Shown here one piece after another: positions 1 to 12,417 of a stretch of DNA of 64,000 nt. Position 1 is the first letter of the stretch. Every line of letters starts with the position of its first letter. A program made the position numbers and the translations under genes. The notes below the pieces were generated by a model. The model was not told the origin of the DNA. It searched no databases and saw only the letters and a program-made list of their open reading frames with translations. This stretch comes from Papilionanthe hookeriana x Papilionanthe teres (taxonomy: Eukaryota; Streptophyta; Magnoliopsida; Asparagales; Orchidaceae): positions 57,888,155-57,952,154 of the forward strand of contig CM040428.1 in assembly GCA_022702705.1 (NCBI GenBank), given 5' to 3'.

Positions 1-1135
1 AACGAGCCGAGCCTGAGCGAGCTCAGACTTGGACATAAAGAGTAGCATCCAAACTGCTTGAACAGTTAAACCCGTAGTGTATTAATACTTATATCATATC
101 TCATCTATATGAAATTTAAGAATGTGTAATAGTTGAATCACTGTTCACAACAAAACCCTTATATCAAATCTAATCCATAAAAAAATCTGATCTAGAGGCA
201 CTAGCCGAATCACAACACAAAAGTTTAAAATTGTATGAAATTAGTGGTTAAACCCGTATGAATCACAATACAAATGCACAATAGCCGAATCAGACTTCCC
301 TTATATCATATCTTATCCATAAAAAAATCAGAACTTAATGTACTATGCGAGATTTCACTCTCAAAAACTTTAAAATTAGGTTTCACTCAAAAAATCTAAA
401 TAAATCTAGATGAAGTTTAATAAAATTTAAGCTAAGAGGTGAACTTGAAGATAAATATTAAATATTAGAGAGATGATTCTGAATGATAACAACTCGGTGG
501 CAAAACGAGCAATCAAGCAATAATAACAAGTCAACGCTGATTCGTCGAGGAGAAAAATACTATTTCAAATTCAAATAGAAGTAGAGATTAAAGAACGAAC
601 ACAAAACTACAAGCCCTAAGCTCTCGCATCTAAAAGCCTTTCGTGATTTAGAGAGAAGGAGAAGACTCATGAGAGGGAGAGGCAGTCGAATCCAAAAGCT
701 TTCGCAATTTTGAGAGGAGGGAAAGGGGAGGCCGTTTGGGTTAGAACTTAGGGTTTTTTTTTTTCTTAATATATAGTATATTATATTAATTATATAACTT
801 ATATTATATATATATATATATATATAATATTTATATAACTAATACTAATATATTATTATTAATAATTTATTATATATTATAATTTATAGGATTAAATTTT
901 TAAAAATATAATTTAATTTTTTAAAATATGATAAATTTTTTATTTAAAAAATCTTAATTATAATTTATAATATTTAATTTTATGAATATATATATACACA
1001 CACACGCGCAAGGGCAAAGTTTGTTTGTGTTTTGGCTCGTTTACATTTTATGCTTAAAAAATTGTTCGTGTTCGGCTTGTTAGCGAACTAGCCTAATACA
1101 AGCTGTTCGCGACGATGAGCCAATCTTTAAACTTT
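1..1135 (-). repeat. Degenerate copy of the GTTCG-rich hAT-like repeat
   Basis: Bases 1-40 and 1020-1130 contain the cgagccgaac / ttcgtgttcggc motifs that mark the hAT-like family defined at 10303-10937. The AT-rich stretch 755-980 resembles the AT-rich core of the copy near 12600-12790, including ttatataacttatattata. The middle part, about 60-750, is different sequence that may have been inserted or fused. No clean ends or target duplication remain, and the left end lies outside the window. Reverse orientation is inferred from the order of the motifs. Confidence 0.45.
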
Positions 1136-1143
1136 GTAAGCTT

Positions 1144-1576
1144 TAGTCACTGTAATATGAAAATTGCACATTACAATTTCGTCTTCTATTATTTAATACA
1201 TACATTCGTGTTTTCAGTTTCATTACTTTGTAGCATATTTCTGATGGTTTTATCTGTTGGTAATTAAAAAACTGACGACTTACCCACATCTTCAAATTTA
1301 GCTTAAATCAACGATCGTTGCTCATGAGAGTACCATTAGAAAAAAATCTTTCAGTAAAGTGATTGGTTTATGAATTACCAAGGGATTTACCTACGCCTTG
1401 AAAGCCATCGACAAGTTGTCGAAATTTAATTAACCAACAGTTTTATGAAATTTTACGACGGCTTGGGACCATCAGAAATAGGCTACAAAGTAGTGAAATT
1501 GAAATAACAACAGTACATTGTAAATCATAGACGACAAAACTGTAAAGAGCAATCTATAGACTACAAAGACTGGAAT
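1144..1576. mobile_element. Inverted-repeat MITE with ~115-bp arms
   Basis: The left arm (about 1144-1280) and right arm (about 1440-1576) are imperfect reverse complements over roughly 115 bases. The best block is 1223-1250 against 1468-1495, where about 25 of 28 bases match. The centre carries gacgac and cgtcg motifs. No coding capacity is present and I could not define a target-site duplication, so the superfamily (CACTA or Mutator are candidates) is open. Confidence 0.55.
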
Positions 1577-2870
1577 TGATAATATATAATTTCTTTGTCA
1601 GAGGTATTGCCGTAGTCATACTCATCATCAAGAGTAATTTCTTCTTGTTCGCCGTTAGCATCTTCTAAATTTAGCTCTTCATAGATAAGATCGAGTGGAA
1701 AACAAATGTGTCATTTCAATTTCTTGATGAGTGGATTCAATAGTATTCTGAATATTAGTAAGGGCTCTAAGTTTACTCGATATTGCAACCGTCAAGTCAA
1801 ATTTATCTCTTGCTCTATGGGAATATCGAAAATAATATTTCTGACTCGTCTTTCTTGCAAGAATAAAATGATCAAGTTTAGCATATATACTGTTCACTTT
1901 TATTTCTACGATATTATATGTTTGATTTACCCTTATTCTACAATTAGGAACAAAATCAAACTAATTATAGTTGAACAAGAATACACTTCTTCGAATAAAG
2001 TCAGGATATGATAATTCGACAATTTCTTCAAGAATCACATAGTCATCTATCTCGTTGTCAAATTTATTATTTGATTTAAAACAAACACCATAATTATAAG
2101 TCTTTTTTTCTTATAACCAGGATCTCTTATGAAATTTATAACTATTGACATCATAAATTATTTAAATTTTCACGATACACACTAGTCCCCATGCAATATT
2201 TATCAAACCCTGATCCGTTGCTCCATTGTTCCAATCATAAATCTATGAATTTATAAAAAAATCATGTGTCAATGAAGATATCTAAATATGTACGTGTGAA
2301 ATGAGCAATAAATGTATTAAATTCTAACTTAAGTGCGTTGTAAACCATTCAAGGAAATTATTCTCTATCTTCTAGCTTGAGATATCTTCTTCAACTGAAT
2401 TTAACAAATTTGTAAATAAGCTGTTCACATATTAAAAAAATTATAAATTAGATAGTTATAGTATTTGACTGAGAAAGATGAACGACTATTTATTGAAAAT
2501 ATCTTACTTAATAAATGGTTGAACTTCGTCGCAATTGAGAACAACATCATTGCTCATTATTATAATTTTCAGTCTTTTTCAAAATTAAATTATTTTCTTG
2601 TCTCATTTTTTAGGTTGATGTCATTCTCTTGTTAGCTCATTTTGAAAATTGTTGCTGAGTTCCATTTTTACTCTTGTGCGACGGTTAAAATTCCTCTAAT
2701 GATTTTAGGCTATTAAGATTACACTTCTTTTGCCTTTCTCTTCCTTATGTTCTCCTAGCTTTCTATTTCAATGCTCTGCCCAATTGGTTATTCGATACAC
2801 TTTGCAAGCTTTTGGATCAGCTGCCCTCATCTACTGATTTTGGATAAGCAAAGTCAATTTTTTACAGGAG
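1577..2870. other. Unassigned AT-rich stretch, possible decayed coding remnant on minus strand
   Basis: No intact gene. Read on the minus strand, about 2110 down to 1580 gives fragments that look weakly coding, including an acidic stretch near 1590-1690 and a 72-residue open frame at 1679-1897, but stops and frame changes interrupt it. I cannot name a family. It could be a decayed transposase or pure chance. Confidence 0.2.
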
Positions 2871-3718
2871 ACCCGCATCTTCAACCCTACCATAATGCTC
2901 CGAGTCATTGGTGAGGCCAATCGAGCAACTTCTTTGAACAGTATTCACCTTGTATTCTACAAAGTTCAATTTTGCTTTGGTCTCCAACTTTCACTTTTTC
3001 TGGTGTCACATTCCATCTTTGACAACTACGGTGTCATTCCTGTCACATTCCATCATAATGTATAATATTCCGCCGTGGGTGAATCTCATGGTCCATTAAA
3101 CTCTTCAATCATTTGTTCAAGTTTCAGGTCGACCCGAACGAGTTTGTCCAATGTTCTAAGGTTAACAAATTCCAACTTTTGAAGCTGGGAAACATCGTGA
3201 AGGACTAGAAGCCTCGCTTATGTCGAAATTCCTTAACGTATGGGGGATACATCCAGATGGTCCCGTTTGGGGAAGCCCAATTAAAAGTGAAAATAAAATG
3301 CATTGGCTAAGGTGAAATTGTAGGCCAACAAAATCAATGGACAAAAACTCTCGATCCACCAATACCTCGAGCTGTACTTATCAATAGGGCGTTCTAGTCA
3401 TACGCCTTTGAACAGATGGATGAAGAAGTTCGGAAGGCCTCTGATACTCTCGCAAATCTAAGAGAGAGGCGACGGTAGCTGCTCGTATGATCAAGAAGAA
3501 AGTTTGCATGATTGCTCTAATGAATCTCTCGGAGCGGCGAAAATTGGCCTAGTTCAAATTTTCATTTGAACATGAGTTTCTTCTGAACAAAAGAAAAAAA
3601 AAAAAACAAAGAGCTAAAGTTGATAAAACTATTCTAAGCAAACTAATTAACAAATTAAAAAATTAGCTTCTGGGTAAAACTTCTTTTGCCCAGTTTAACT
3701 TTTGAGTTAAGCTAAAGT

Positions 3719-3723
<5 letters not shown>

Positions 3724-3762
<39 letters not shown>
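3724..3762. repeat. (TA)n microsatellite
   Basis: An uninterrupted run of TA dinucleotides. In duplication copy B the matching position is occupied by about 1.7 kb of inserted sequence instead. Confidence 0.95.
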
Positions 3763-3763
<1 letters not shown>

Positions 3764-3776
3764 AATGTAGTACTAA

Positions 3777-4004
3777 GGGTCCGTTTGGGGCGGCTTATGC
3801 TTATCCAACTTATTCAAAGAGAAGCTGCTTATCCAACTTATTCTCATAAGCTGCTGATAAGCCGAACCGTAGGTCCCTTACCGTGATCGGCTTCTTTAAA
3901 AAATTTAAAACTGGCTTATTGAATAAGCAGTTTAAACGCGCAAACCAAACGGTACGGCGGCGTTCAAAACGCCGCCGCACTTATAAGCCGCCCCAAACAT
4001 GCCC
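3777..4004. mobile_element. PIF/Harbinger (Tourist-like) MITE, TSD TAA
   Basis: This 228-bp element begins GGGTCCGTTTGGGGCGGC and ends with the inverted match GCCGCCCCAAACATGCCC. It is flanked by TAA at 3774-3776 and 4005-4007. Three-base TAA/TTA target duplications and GGG-starting ends are typical of PIF/Harbinger MITEs. Duplication copy B shows the uninterrupted site near 12012-12025 (gactaatttgac), so the insertion came after the duplication. It has no coding capacity. Confidence 0.85.
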
Positions 4005-4955
4005 TAAATTGATATTTTCATAGACACTATCTTTTAAGTTGTGTGTGGTAGCATATTATTTATAAGATTTAATCTTGAATTTAGGTTAAATTCCAAAAAA
4101 AAAAAAAAAAAAAATCCAACACTCCATTAAATTTAATTTTCTCGTGTTCCCGTCTTTATCTTCCTTCATTTCATCATTTTTACTATGTAAATTCGATTAT
4201 GTACCTGATTTATTCATCTGCCGCTCACGAACTCTTCTGTCATAGTATTGATCTCATCAAAGATAGAACCAATATATATTTCTTAAGACGGACAAAATCA
4301 CTAAATATCTAATTTTGTTTAGTATAAAATAAAATTAAAAAAAAAAGTATAAAATAAAATTAATAAATTGCGTAAACACCATAAAATTAAGTAGGCAGCG
4401 GATTATTAAATAAAGACAAAAAATGACCGTGCCAATGTTTTAAACGAGTCCGTTTTGTTGAGGACCGAGATGATTTGAGGCCCATTCAACTTTTTCACAG
4501 CCCATCAAATACCGACGCCTGTTAGAGTGGACCCCACCTGGCTGTCCTTTCTTTTGTATCGAGTTTCGGAACATAATATTCCTTTTTTGCCCTTTATTTA
4601 ATCAATCCCACGACTTAAACATCCTTCAAAAACTAAATATTTTATGACTTGCAATATCTTAATAATTTCATGTGGGGCCCATTTTCAGCCATTAAATTTG
4701 AATATTTTATGACTTGTATTATTTAATAATTTCATGAACATTTAGTTTTGTAGATTCTTATAAATCTCCTTTTTTTTTTTGTTGTTGTTATTTCCTTTTG
4801 ATAATTTTGGCCCAATGAATTTAAATGCTATTTTTATAAATAAATGTGGGGCCCACTTGATAAGTTTGTTTGCATTATATAAATTTAGTCAATATAATAT
4901 TGTTTCTTTCTTAGTTGCTTAAGTTCATATATATTTAACCATATGTATCTTAGAT

Positions 4956-5099
4956 TAGGGCTATCAAGACGGCTCATTGTTTACGAACAGCTCGTGTTCG
5001 GCTCGTTCTCCAAGTTAACAAGTCTTAACGAGCCGAACAAGAACAAAGATTTGTTCGTTCGTGTTCGGCTCATTTTGGTTCGAAATAAGTATTCATCAG

Positions 5100-5171
<72 letters not shown>

Positions 5172-5488
5172 ATGAGCAGTATTTTTAAAAAAATTAAAAG
5201 ATTTATAATCAATTAAAATTATTAATTAAGTAAATAGAATAAAAATTATTAAATTAGATTCAAATGATGTTTCAATGTAAACAATAATTCTTAAATCTTG
5301 CCCTATCCTTTAACATCTTATTGTTACATGATTAAGGTTGTCAAAACGACTCTGTTCGTGAACAGCTCGAGTTCGGCTCGATAAGCAAACGAGCCGAACA
5401 CGAACACACTTTCTGGGCTCGAAATATAAATGAGTCGGACATGAACTGAGCCTGGGCTTGCTCGTGTTCGGCTCGTTTACACCCATTA
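4956..5488 (+). mobile_element. Non-autonomous hAT-like element, GTTCG family
   Basis: The element starts TAGGGCTATCAAGACGG, carries GTTCG/CGAAC-rich subterminal blocks and an AT-rich core, and ends TTTACACCCATTA. The flanks TCTTAGAT (4948-4955) and TCTTAGAC (5489-5496) match at 7 of 8 bases, consistent with an 8-bp hAT target duplication. A second start-like motif (TAAGGTTGTCAAAACG) lies inside at 5333, as in the related copies at 10303 and 11197. It encodes no protein. Confidence 0.8.
5101..5169. repeat. (TA)n microsatellite inside the hAT-like element
   Basis: About 69 bases of pure TA repeat form part of the element's AT-rich core. The matching cores of the sister copies are AT-rich but not pure TA, so the run probably expanded after insertion. 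Confidence 0.95.
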
Positions 5489-6155
5489 TCTTAGACGTTA
5501 TATATAGATTTCGTAAGTAAGGGAAATATCATTGCTAATCTGAAAGGGAGGGTACTCTTGGTATTACTATGAGATTTTTGACGCACGAATAAAAATTTGG
5601 AAGACGATCCATACAATATGTAGCAAAATTCTAGCAGTACTTTTAGTTATCTCTAAAAGGGAAGTTTGTTTGATGTATCATTGCTCATCATCAAAATAAA
5701 ATAGTCAAGGTTACCCATTCATCAATGCAAATGATAGCTTTTATGGCGATCTTTCGGCCAAGTATGACTGTTTCTTCAACAAAATATAAGACCAATCAAG
5801 CCTCCATCCTAAAGGCATAGATTCATCTTAACCTCCATCAAGAACTTCAAATTGACATAGTTATATAATAGCACTAAGAGAAGTCAAATAAATAAATAAA
5901 TATATTCTATTAAAATCGTATTAACTATCGTTTTAGCGTGCTATGTTGAATTGTCTCAAATAATGTCACTACTTAGTGTGTAAAATTACTAGCTAACACT
6001 AAATTAATTAGTAATATTCAATAATCAACAACCACAGCTTAAATGACTTAGTTGGGGCAATTAGTAAATCATTTATAAAGTTGATTAAATTTTTTTTTTG
6101 TTCTACGAATAAATTATGATAGCGTGAAAGCCAATAAATGAACAATAAATGCATC

Positions 6156-9100
6156 AAACAATCTATACAAATGTTATAAAAACATTTCATATGTGCTAGC
6201 ATTAGGGATGGAAGTGCACATAATTTAAACTAGAGGTTCTCTCATTACATTTAAGAATTCACAATAAGTTAACTAGTGATGATAGTGCATGATTATGGCT
6301 AGTAAAACTAATTTCTTAGTTTAGATGAGACTTAAAGCTTAATAAAACAACTCGCTTTTACAAAGCATAAATGGCTTCGACTTATCAACAAATGGTGCAA
6401 CCATTACCATTTAAGGATGGAGACAATATAGTAGTCCTTCAAGTATATCTTTCTTCTCATGCTTACTTCATTGTTAAATCTAAACACACGGGGGAGGGTC
6501 ATTATGAATGTAGTAAAAAGTGCTTCAGTTGAGCTTAAGATGAGCTTGATCTTAGTTCATTCTCTCAATTCAAGGAAGAGATTGATTTGACATAAAGTAA
6601 AATTCTTTATACTAACATACTTAAGTAAATAAATAAAAAAGAACAAAAGAATATGAGACAGGGAAAGTGAGCATAGCCTAATAATATAATAAAAATGATT
6701 CAGTGGTATTCACCTATATTTATTGTAAAAGTTTACCAATTTTATATCCTATTAATATTTTAAACGGAGATAATATATAACAATACATAATAGAGAAGAA
6801 GAGAAAGGGACACTATTATTTTTATGAGTGACCTACAACGCCCTCCCATCAATATGTTATAAGGGTGTTCTTGAAACGTGTTCAAAGATATTAGGTGTAG
6901 GTTGCCAACCCTTGCCATTCAGAAGGAGATTATATGGCGTGGACTTGCTCTATCTTCAATAATGATGCTCACCTTAAGGACCAATGTGGCTATTCTTAGC
7001 GACTTCATCAGGTTTGATCATTTTCATCTTCATCCATGGTGTGGGATGGTGGCATGACTAGAATTGGTGCATGGATTTTTCCTTGGTGTTCTTAGAAGAG
7101 TTGAATTGAGTCATACATGCTTGTATATTTTAATAAACTTATTTATATAAATATACATATGATACATTTCAGCCATCAATATCCATTAGTAATGTTTTGT
7201 TTTGTTTTGTTTTTTCATTTATGATTACTCATATAAAATAAATGCGAAGAGATTTATTTTTTGAGGGTGTAAAAATCTCTTTGTACTATTTTATTTCTTA
7301 GAGATCATTTCATTGAACTTATAATAGCCACCAGGACAATTATATCATCAATGATAATTTCATGACTTTTTGATGGTATATACTGGTCCATTTATTATTG
7401 GATGATAGAGCATTAATCACTCTAATCTGATTTCAAGGGTCACATATAGGAAACTCAAGTAGCACTCCCTTTCCAAGTTGACACCTTTTATCATTGTTAA
7501 TCTAGAATACGTTGGCAACACTCAGAGAAATTAAATTTTTACACACCTTTCAAATTTGCATTTTTCTTTTTATATGCATGCACGTACATACCCACATATA
7601 GGCATAAACATATAAATTCAATCCAATTTATGAGTCAGATACTAGTTCTGATCTTCTTTCATAAGACAAATGTCAAAATATATAGCATAATTCTAATTTA
7701 TTTCACTTCTTCATTGTTATTTGTTTTATTCTTTTTCCTCGAGGATTCACTTCTTTTGAAATTGTAATTGTCATTCCACTAGTTAGGTTGCTTGGGCTTC
7801 CATTAATTTTAGGCTCTTTGATGACATCCATATTTTTATTTGAGCATTCATTATTGGTGGTAAAGTGAGACTCATTAATTCTTTTATTCAAAATTAGTGC
7901 TAATGAATCTGGTTGGTTGAAGGAAGAAGGTGTCTGAAGTTATGATATATTTTTTTACTATAGAGTAAAATAAGGCCACAATTTATACCTATATTTGATT
8001 TATAATAATAATCGTAGTAAGGATACTTTAAATGAGTGGATGTGGAGTTCCAATGATTCTAAGAGCTTTCTCAATCAATCATTTTATAGGATTATGTTAG
8101 GATCACAATATTGGCATAAATTTTTGATGTCACATAGAATGGATGTCTATTTAACTGACACGAAATTGTGTCAGCTCCCCATCGTCCCAGACGTCTAATC
8201 AGACCTCCTAGTACGTGCCCATAGCATGAAATCAGGACTGTACCGACTTGACCCTACCTGTGAATATTCACCATAAGGTGGTGTTAGCCTTGAATACAAA
8301 TGTGTTTTACATCTGTTTTAATGTTAGACACCCAACTCCTTCAATTTGGAGTCTTCTAAAGCTAAGAGTAGTCACCAAGATGTGTGTGTCATGTTACATG
8401 TAGCATCCTTGCACTCATTTGCATGATGTGTGTTTGGTCCTTTTGGGTGCCCATTGTGATTGTCTCATACTTTGATCGAAAAATCAAAATGTGGGCTCTT
8501 ACGTGTCTGTATGCTTGCCCATGCGCCTTGATAGCTTGTCTTGCTCGTTAGGAGAGTGATCTTGTGTCAGTCGCGATGTCTTAATGAGCATTGCTTGCTA
8601 AGTTGATCTCAGAGAGCAATGCGAGTTAAGTCATCATGATTGACACGAGTATACTTGTGTTAAGGATTGAAGGGCTATAATGTGCCCCAATTGTGTCACG
8701 GATCCGCGTCGTAGGCCTACTATTTAAAAAAAAGGATATTTTTACTATTTATGTATTATCCACTATACTTTTAAAATTATATAAGTTAGGTCATATGTGA
8801 GACCACTTATTTTAAAATGTCACCCCTCACATATGACGTGATTTAGATCCCTTGGATCTTTAGGAGGGGTATGGTACGACGACCACGTTAAAGTCATACA
8901 GTAGCCGCAGACTTTACCTTATGCACATAGATGCTAGGTTAAGACACTTTTTGTTAGATGATATGCTAGGCTAGGATCTATGGATCTAGTAGTCTTTTTT
9001 TATGCCTGACTATTGTTCTATGTTGATTTGGTGTAGCTGCATGCTTAATATGCATGATAGTGTGTCAGGGCACTCTTCTGCAGGGAGTTGTGCCTCTATA

Positions 9101-9330
9101 TGCACACACACACACAGGTATCATAAAAGGGGGAGCATGTAATGATTTCTACTAACCCTCTGCTCGCAGATGCTGCTTAGCTCCTCCACCAGGTACGACT
9201 CATTATATGTTGCATGGCTTTGCCCACTAACCTTATTTTATATGCAAGTCGAGCTTATTCTCTTTCCTCAGTACTTTTTAGATTATAGGAGAGTCCTGTA
9301 CCAGAAATAAGATACGGGCATGGGTTCTAA
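6156..9330. other. Unassigned spacer between duplication copies
   Basis: I see no open frame that looks like a real gene and no recognisable transposon domains in these 3.2 kb. Composition is AT-rich up to about 8.1 kb and more balanced after that. The 8.2-9.3 kb part, with phrases such as gtgtcacggatccgcg and a short CA run at 9104-9116, has the texture of retrotransposon non-coding sequence, but I found no LTR ends. It could be an insertion that separated two originally adjacent copies. Confidence 0.3.
8790..8837. repeat. Perfect 12-bp inverted repeat
   Basis: GTCATATGTGAG (8790-8801) and CTCACATATGAC (8826-8837) are exact reverse complements around a 24-base loop. No function can be assigned. 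Confidence 0.7.
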
Positions 9331-10302
9331 GATGTTTTGTCGCGAGAACCACGTGACGGGAGCAGGAACATATACTCATATCCTTCACTTTGTTGGTGAG
9401 GCCAATCAAGCTACTTCTTTGAATAGTGCCAACATTTTATTTTACAAAGATCAATTTTGCTTTGTTTGTAACTTTCACTTTGTCTCGAGTTACATTCCAT
9501 CTTTGCCAGTTACAGTGTCATTCCCGCCCATATCAAGCCCAATTCTATCTCAACCATTATAAACTTCATATATTGCCACAGTGGCACAAGAATCCCATAG
9601 TTCATTAAACTCTTCAATCATTTGTTCTAGTTTCAGATTGTCCCAAACGAGTTTGTCCAATTTTCTTTGATCGGCAAATTCCAGCTATTGAAGTTGGAAA
9701 ACAAAGTGAAGGACTAAAAACATCACTTATGTCTAGATTCCTCCATGTATGGTGATACATCCAGATGGTCCCGTTTTGGGAAGTACAGTAGAATGTGAAA
9801 ATAAAATACATTGGCTAAGATGCTATTGTAGGCCAACAAAATCTATCGACAAAACTATTTGAGCCGACCCTTATCAATAGCGCATTATGGTCGGATGCCT
9901 TCGAAGAGATGGATTAAGAAGTTCAGGAGGCCTCCGATACTCTCGCAAATCTAAGTGGTAGGCAACGGTGGCTGCTCTGGTGATCGAGAAAAAAACTTGC
10001 CTGATTTTTCGCATGAATCTATCGAAGCGGCGAAATTGAACAAGTTCAAATTTTGATTTGAATACGAGCTTCTTTTGAACAAATGAAAATAAATAAATAG
10101 CTAATGTTGATAAAACTATTCTAAACAAACTAATTAATAAATAAAGAAATTAACTTCTCAGTGAAAAATCTTTTGCGCAGTTTTTAAAAATATTCGGTTG
10201 TTATTAAGTAAAATTAATTATGTTAATTTCTGAGTTAAGCTAATGAAGTATGGCAACATGTCTTGTTACATAGGTCCGAAGAATTTGGGGTTGAATTATT
10301 AC

Positions 10303-10937
10303 TAGGGCTGTCAAAAAAGATCGTTGTTCGCGAACAGTTAGTGTTCGGTTCGTCAAAAAGTTCGTGTTCGTTTCATTCGATAAGCAAACGAGACGAACAC
10401 AAACAATTTTTTTCGTTCGGTTTGTTAAATGAACCAAACACGAACAGTGATGTGTTCGTTCGTGTTCGATTTATTATTGTTCGAAATATAAAATAATTTA
10501 AAATAATTATATATAAAAAATTTATGATATTTTAAAAATAATTATATATTATAAAAATTTATCATATTTTAAATAATTAAATTTTTATAAATTATAATAT
10601 ATGATAAATTATTAATAACAATAATAATATTATAGTATTAATTATATTAATATAAATATTATAATATTATAATTAATATACTATACTATATATTAAAATA
10701 AAACCCTAATCAAATCCCTAAACGCCTTATTCTGTTTGCTTCATTTTGAGGAAGTATCCTATCAAAGCTAGGGTTGTAAAAAAAGCTCGTTGTTCGCGAA
10801 TAGTTCGTGTTCGGTTCGCCAGGAAGTTCGTGTTCGTTCGATAAGCAAACGAACCAAACACGAACAGTGATGTGTTCAAACATTTCAAACACGAACACTA
10901 GCTATGTTCGTTCGTGTTCGGTTCGTTTACACCCCTA
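10303..10937 (+). mobile_element. Non-autonomous hAT-like element, TSD ATTATTAC
   Basis: The element begins TAGGGCTGTCAAAAAAG and ends GTTTACACCCCTA. The flanks 10295-10302 and 10938-10945 are both ATTATTAC, an exact 8-bp target duplication as expected for hAT transposition. The subterminal regions are dense in GTTCG and CGAAC, and the core is AT-rich. An internal repeat of the left end (TAGGGTTGTAAAAAAAGCTC) starts at 10769. There is no transposase, so movement would need one supplied in trans. Confidence 0.9.
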
Positions 10938-11196
10938 ATTATTACCATCTTTTTAATTAGATTTAGAATTTATTTCCCCTCATTTTTTATATGCAAATTC
11001 TAATTGAATATTAATATACTTTTAACGAAAAAAATGGTAAATTGGTCTCCTAATTTTTTAATTAAGTCATTCTAGTCTTAGAATATATAAATTGACAATT
11101 TAGCCTCATTTTTTAGGCTTATTTACATACATAACACTTAATTCCTATGTATTTACACATCCGCCGCCTAAACTTCACTTTTTACATTTATATCAC

Positions 11197-11766
11197 TAGG
11201 GCTGTTAAAAAAGCTCGTTGTTCGTGAACACTTCTTGTTCGGTTCGTCAATGAGTTCGTGTTCAATTCGTTCGATAAGTAAAAGAGACGAACACGAACAT
11301 TTTTTTTTTTCTTTCGGTTAGTTAAAAGAACTAAAGACGAACAGTGATGCGTTCTTTCATGTTCGAATCGTTATTGTTCGAAATTTAAAATAATTTAAAA
11401 TAATTATATGTAAAAATTTATGATATTTTAAAAAAATTAAAATTTATTAATTATAATATATAATAAATTAATAATAATAATATATTAATATATTATATCA
11501 ATAATATATTAATATAGATATTATATATTTATATAATATAAGTTATATAATTAATATAATATATTATTTATATATATTAATATTAGGGTTGTTAAACTGG
11601 CTCGTAGTTTGCGAACAGATAGTGTTCGGCTCGTGTTCGACTCGTTCGTTAAGAAATAAACATGAACAATTTCAAACACGAGCTTATTTCAAACAAACTA
11701 AATTTCAAATGAACCGAACACGAACACAAGCTAGGTTCATTCGTGTTCGGTTCATTTACACCCCTA
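11197..11766 (+). mobile_element. Non-autonomous hAT-like element, TSD TATATCAC
   Basis: Ends are TAGGGCTGTTAAAAAAG and CATTTACACCCCTA. The flanks 11189-11196 and 11767-11774 are both TATATCAC, an exact 8-bp duplication. The internal start-like motif is at 11584. It sits inside a TACATA-family MITE, so it is younger than that MITE. It has the same layout as 10303-10937, with no coding capacity. Confidence 0.9.
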
Positions 11767-11856
11767 TATATCACCCATAGCATTCAGATCACATCACATA
11801 ATAATATCACTATTTTAATACTTAAGAAAAGTGAATGCACATTTTATCAAAGATAA

Positions 11857-11858
<2 letters not shown>

Positions 11859-11925
<67 letters not shown>
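11859..11925. repeat. (AT)n microsatellite
   Basis: About 66 bases of pure AT dinucleotide repeat within the right half of the split MITE. Confidence 0.95.
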
Positions 11926-11928
<3 letters not shown>

Positions 11929-12417
11929 TTTAGCTGTTAGATATATAAATTGATAGGAATTAAGTGATATGTATGTAAATATCCCTTCTGTGAAATTTAG
12001 AAGGATATGGACTAATTTGACATTTTTATAGATACTAACATTAAAGTTGTGTTCAGCAGCATATTAATTATTATAATTTAATCATGAATTTAGCTTAAAC
12101 TCACCTTAACACTAAAAAAAAAAAATCCGGCACTCAATTAAATCCAATTTTATCGTGTTCCGCCTTTCTCTTCTTTCGTTCCGTCATTTTTACGATGTAA
12201 ATCTGATTATAAGCCATATTTGTTCTTTTCTCGCTCACAAACTCTTCTGTCATTGTACTGATTGTTTGGAGACAGAACCAACATTATTTTTTAGAGTCGG
12301 GCAAAAGCACCAAATATCTTATTTTCTCATGAATAAGACAAAATTACTAAATTACCTAAACAACATTTTATTAAAAAAATTGAAATTTGAGAAAAGAAAA
12401 TTATCCATCATAATTCT

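Larger units (their letters stand above)
2880..6155. repeat. Segmental duplication, copy A
   Basis: Several blocks match copy B (9340-14085) in the same order: 2908-3700 with 9385-10185, 4010-4330 with 12020-12350, 4430-4560 with 13095-13210, 4600-4880 with 13540-13760, and 5840-6150 with 13765-14075. The first block reads as a decayed coding or captured-gene fragment (for example around 3160-3500), with stops in every frame; its identity is unknown. The copies differ by separate insertions: copy A carries a Harbinger MITE and a hAT-like element that copy B lacks at the matching sites. Confidence 0.75.
11115..11985. mobile_element. TACATA-family MITE split by a hAT-like element
   Basis: The left half (11115-11196) reads ttatttacatacataacac and continues with the family's shared left end. 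The right half (11775-11985) ends ttagatatataaattgatag then gtatgtaaatatccc. The two halves are separated by the hAT-like element 11197-11766. The family is seen complete at 44711-44965 and 29002-29238. The right half has gained a long AT microsatellite. Confidence 0.75.

Noticed and set aside
2880..3560. A host gene encoded by the first block of the duplication
   Set aside because: Both copies contain stops in all frames and cannot be joined into one protein; treated as a decayed fragment.
4943..5188. A small protein ending in a long YIYI repeat (also at 62316-62510)
   Set aside because: The tail is a translation of TA microsatellites and the rest lies in transposon sequence.
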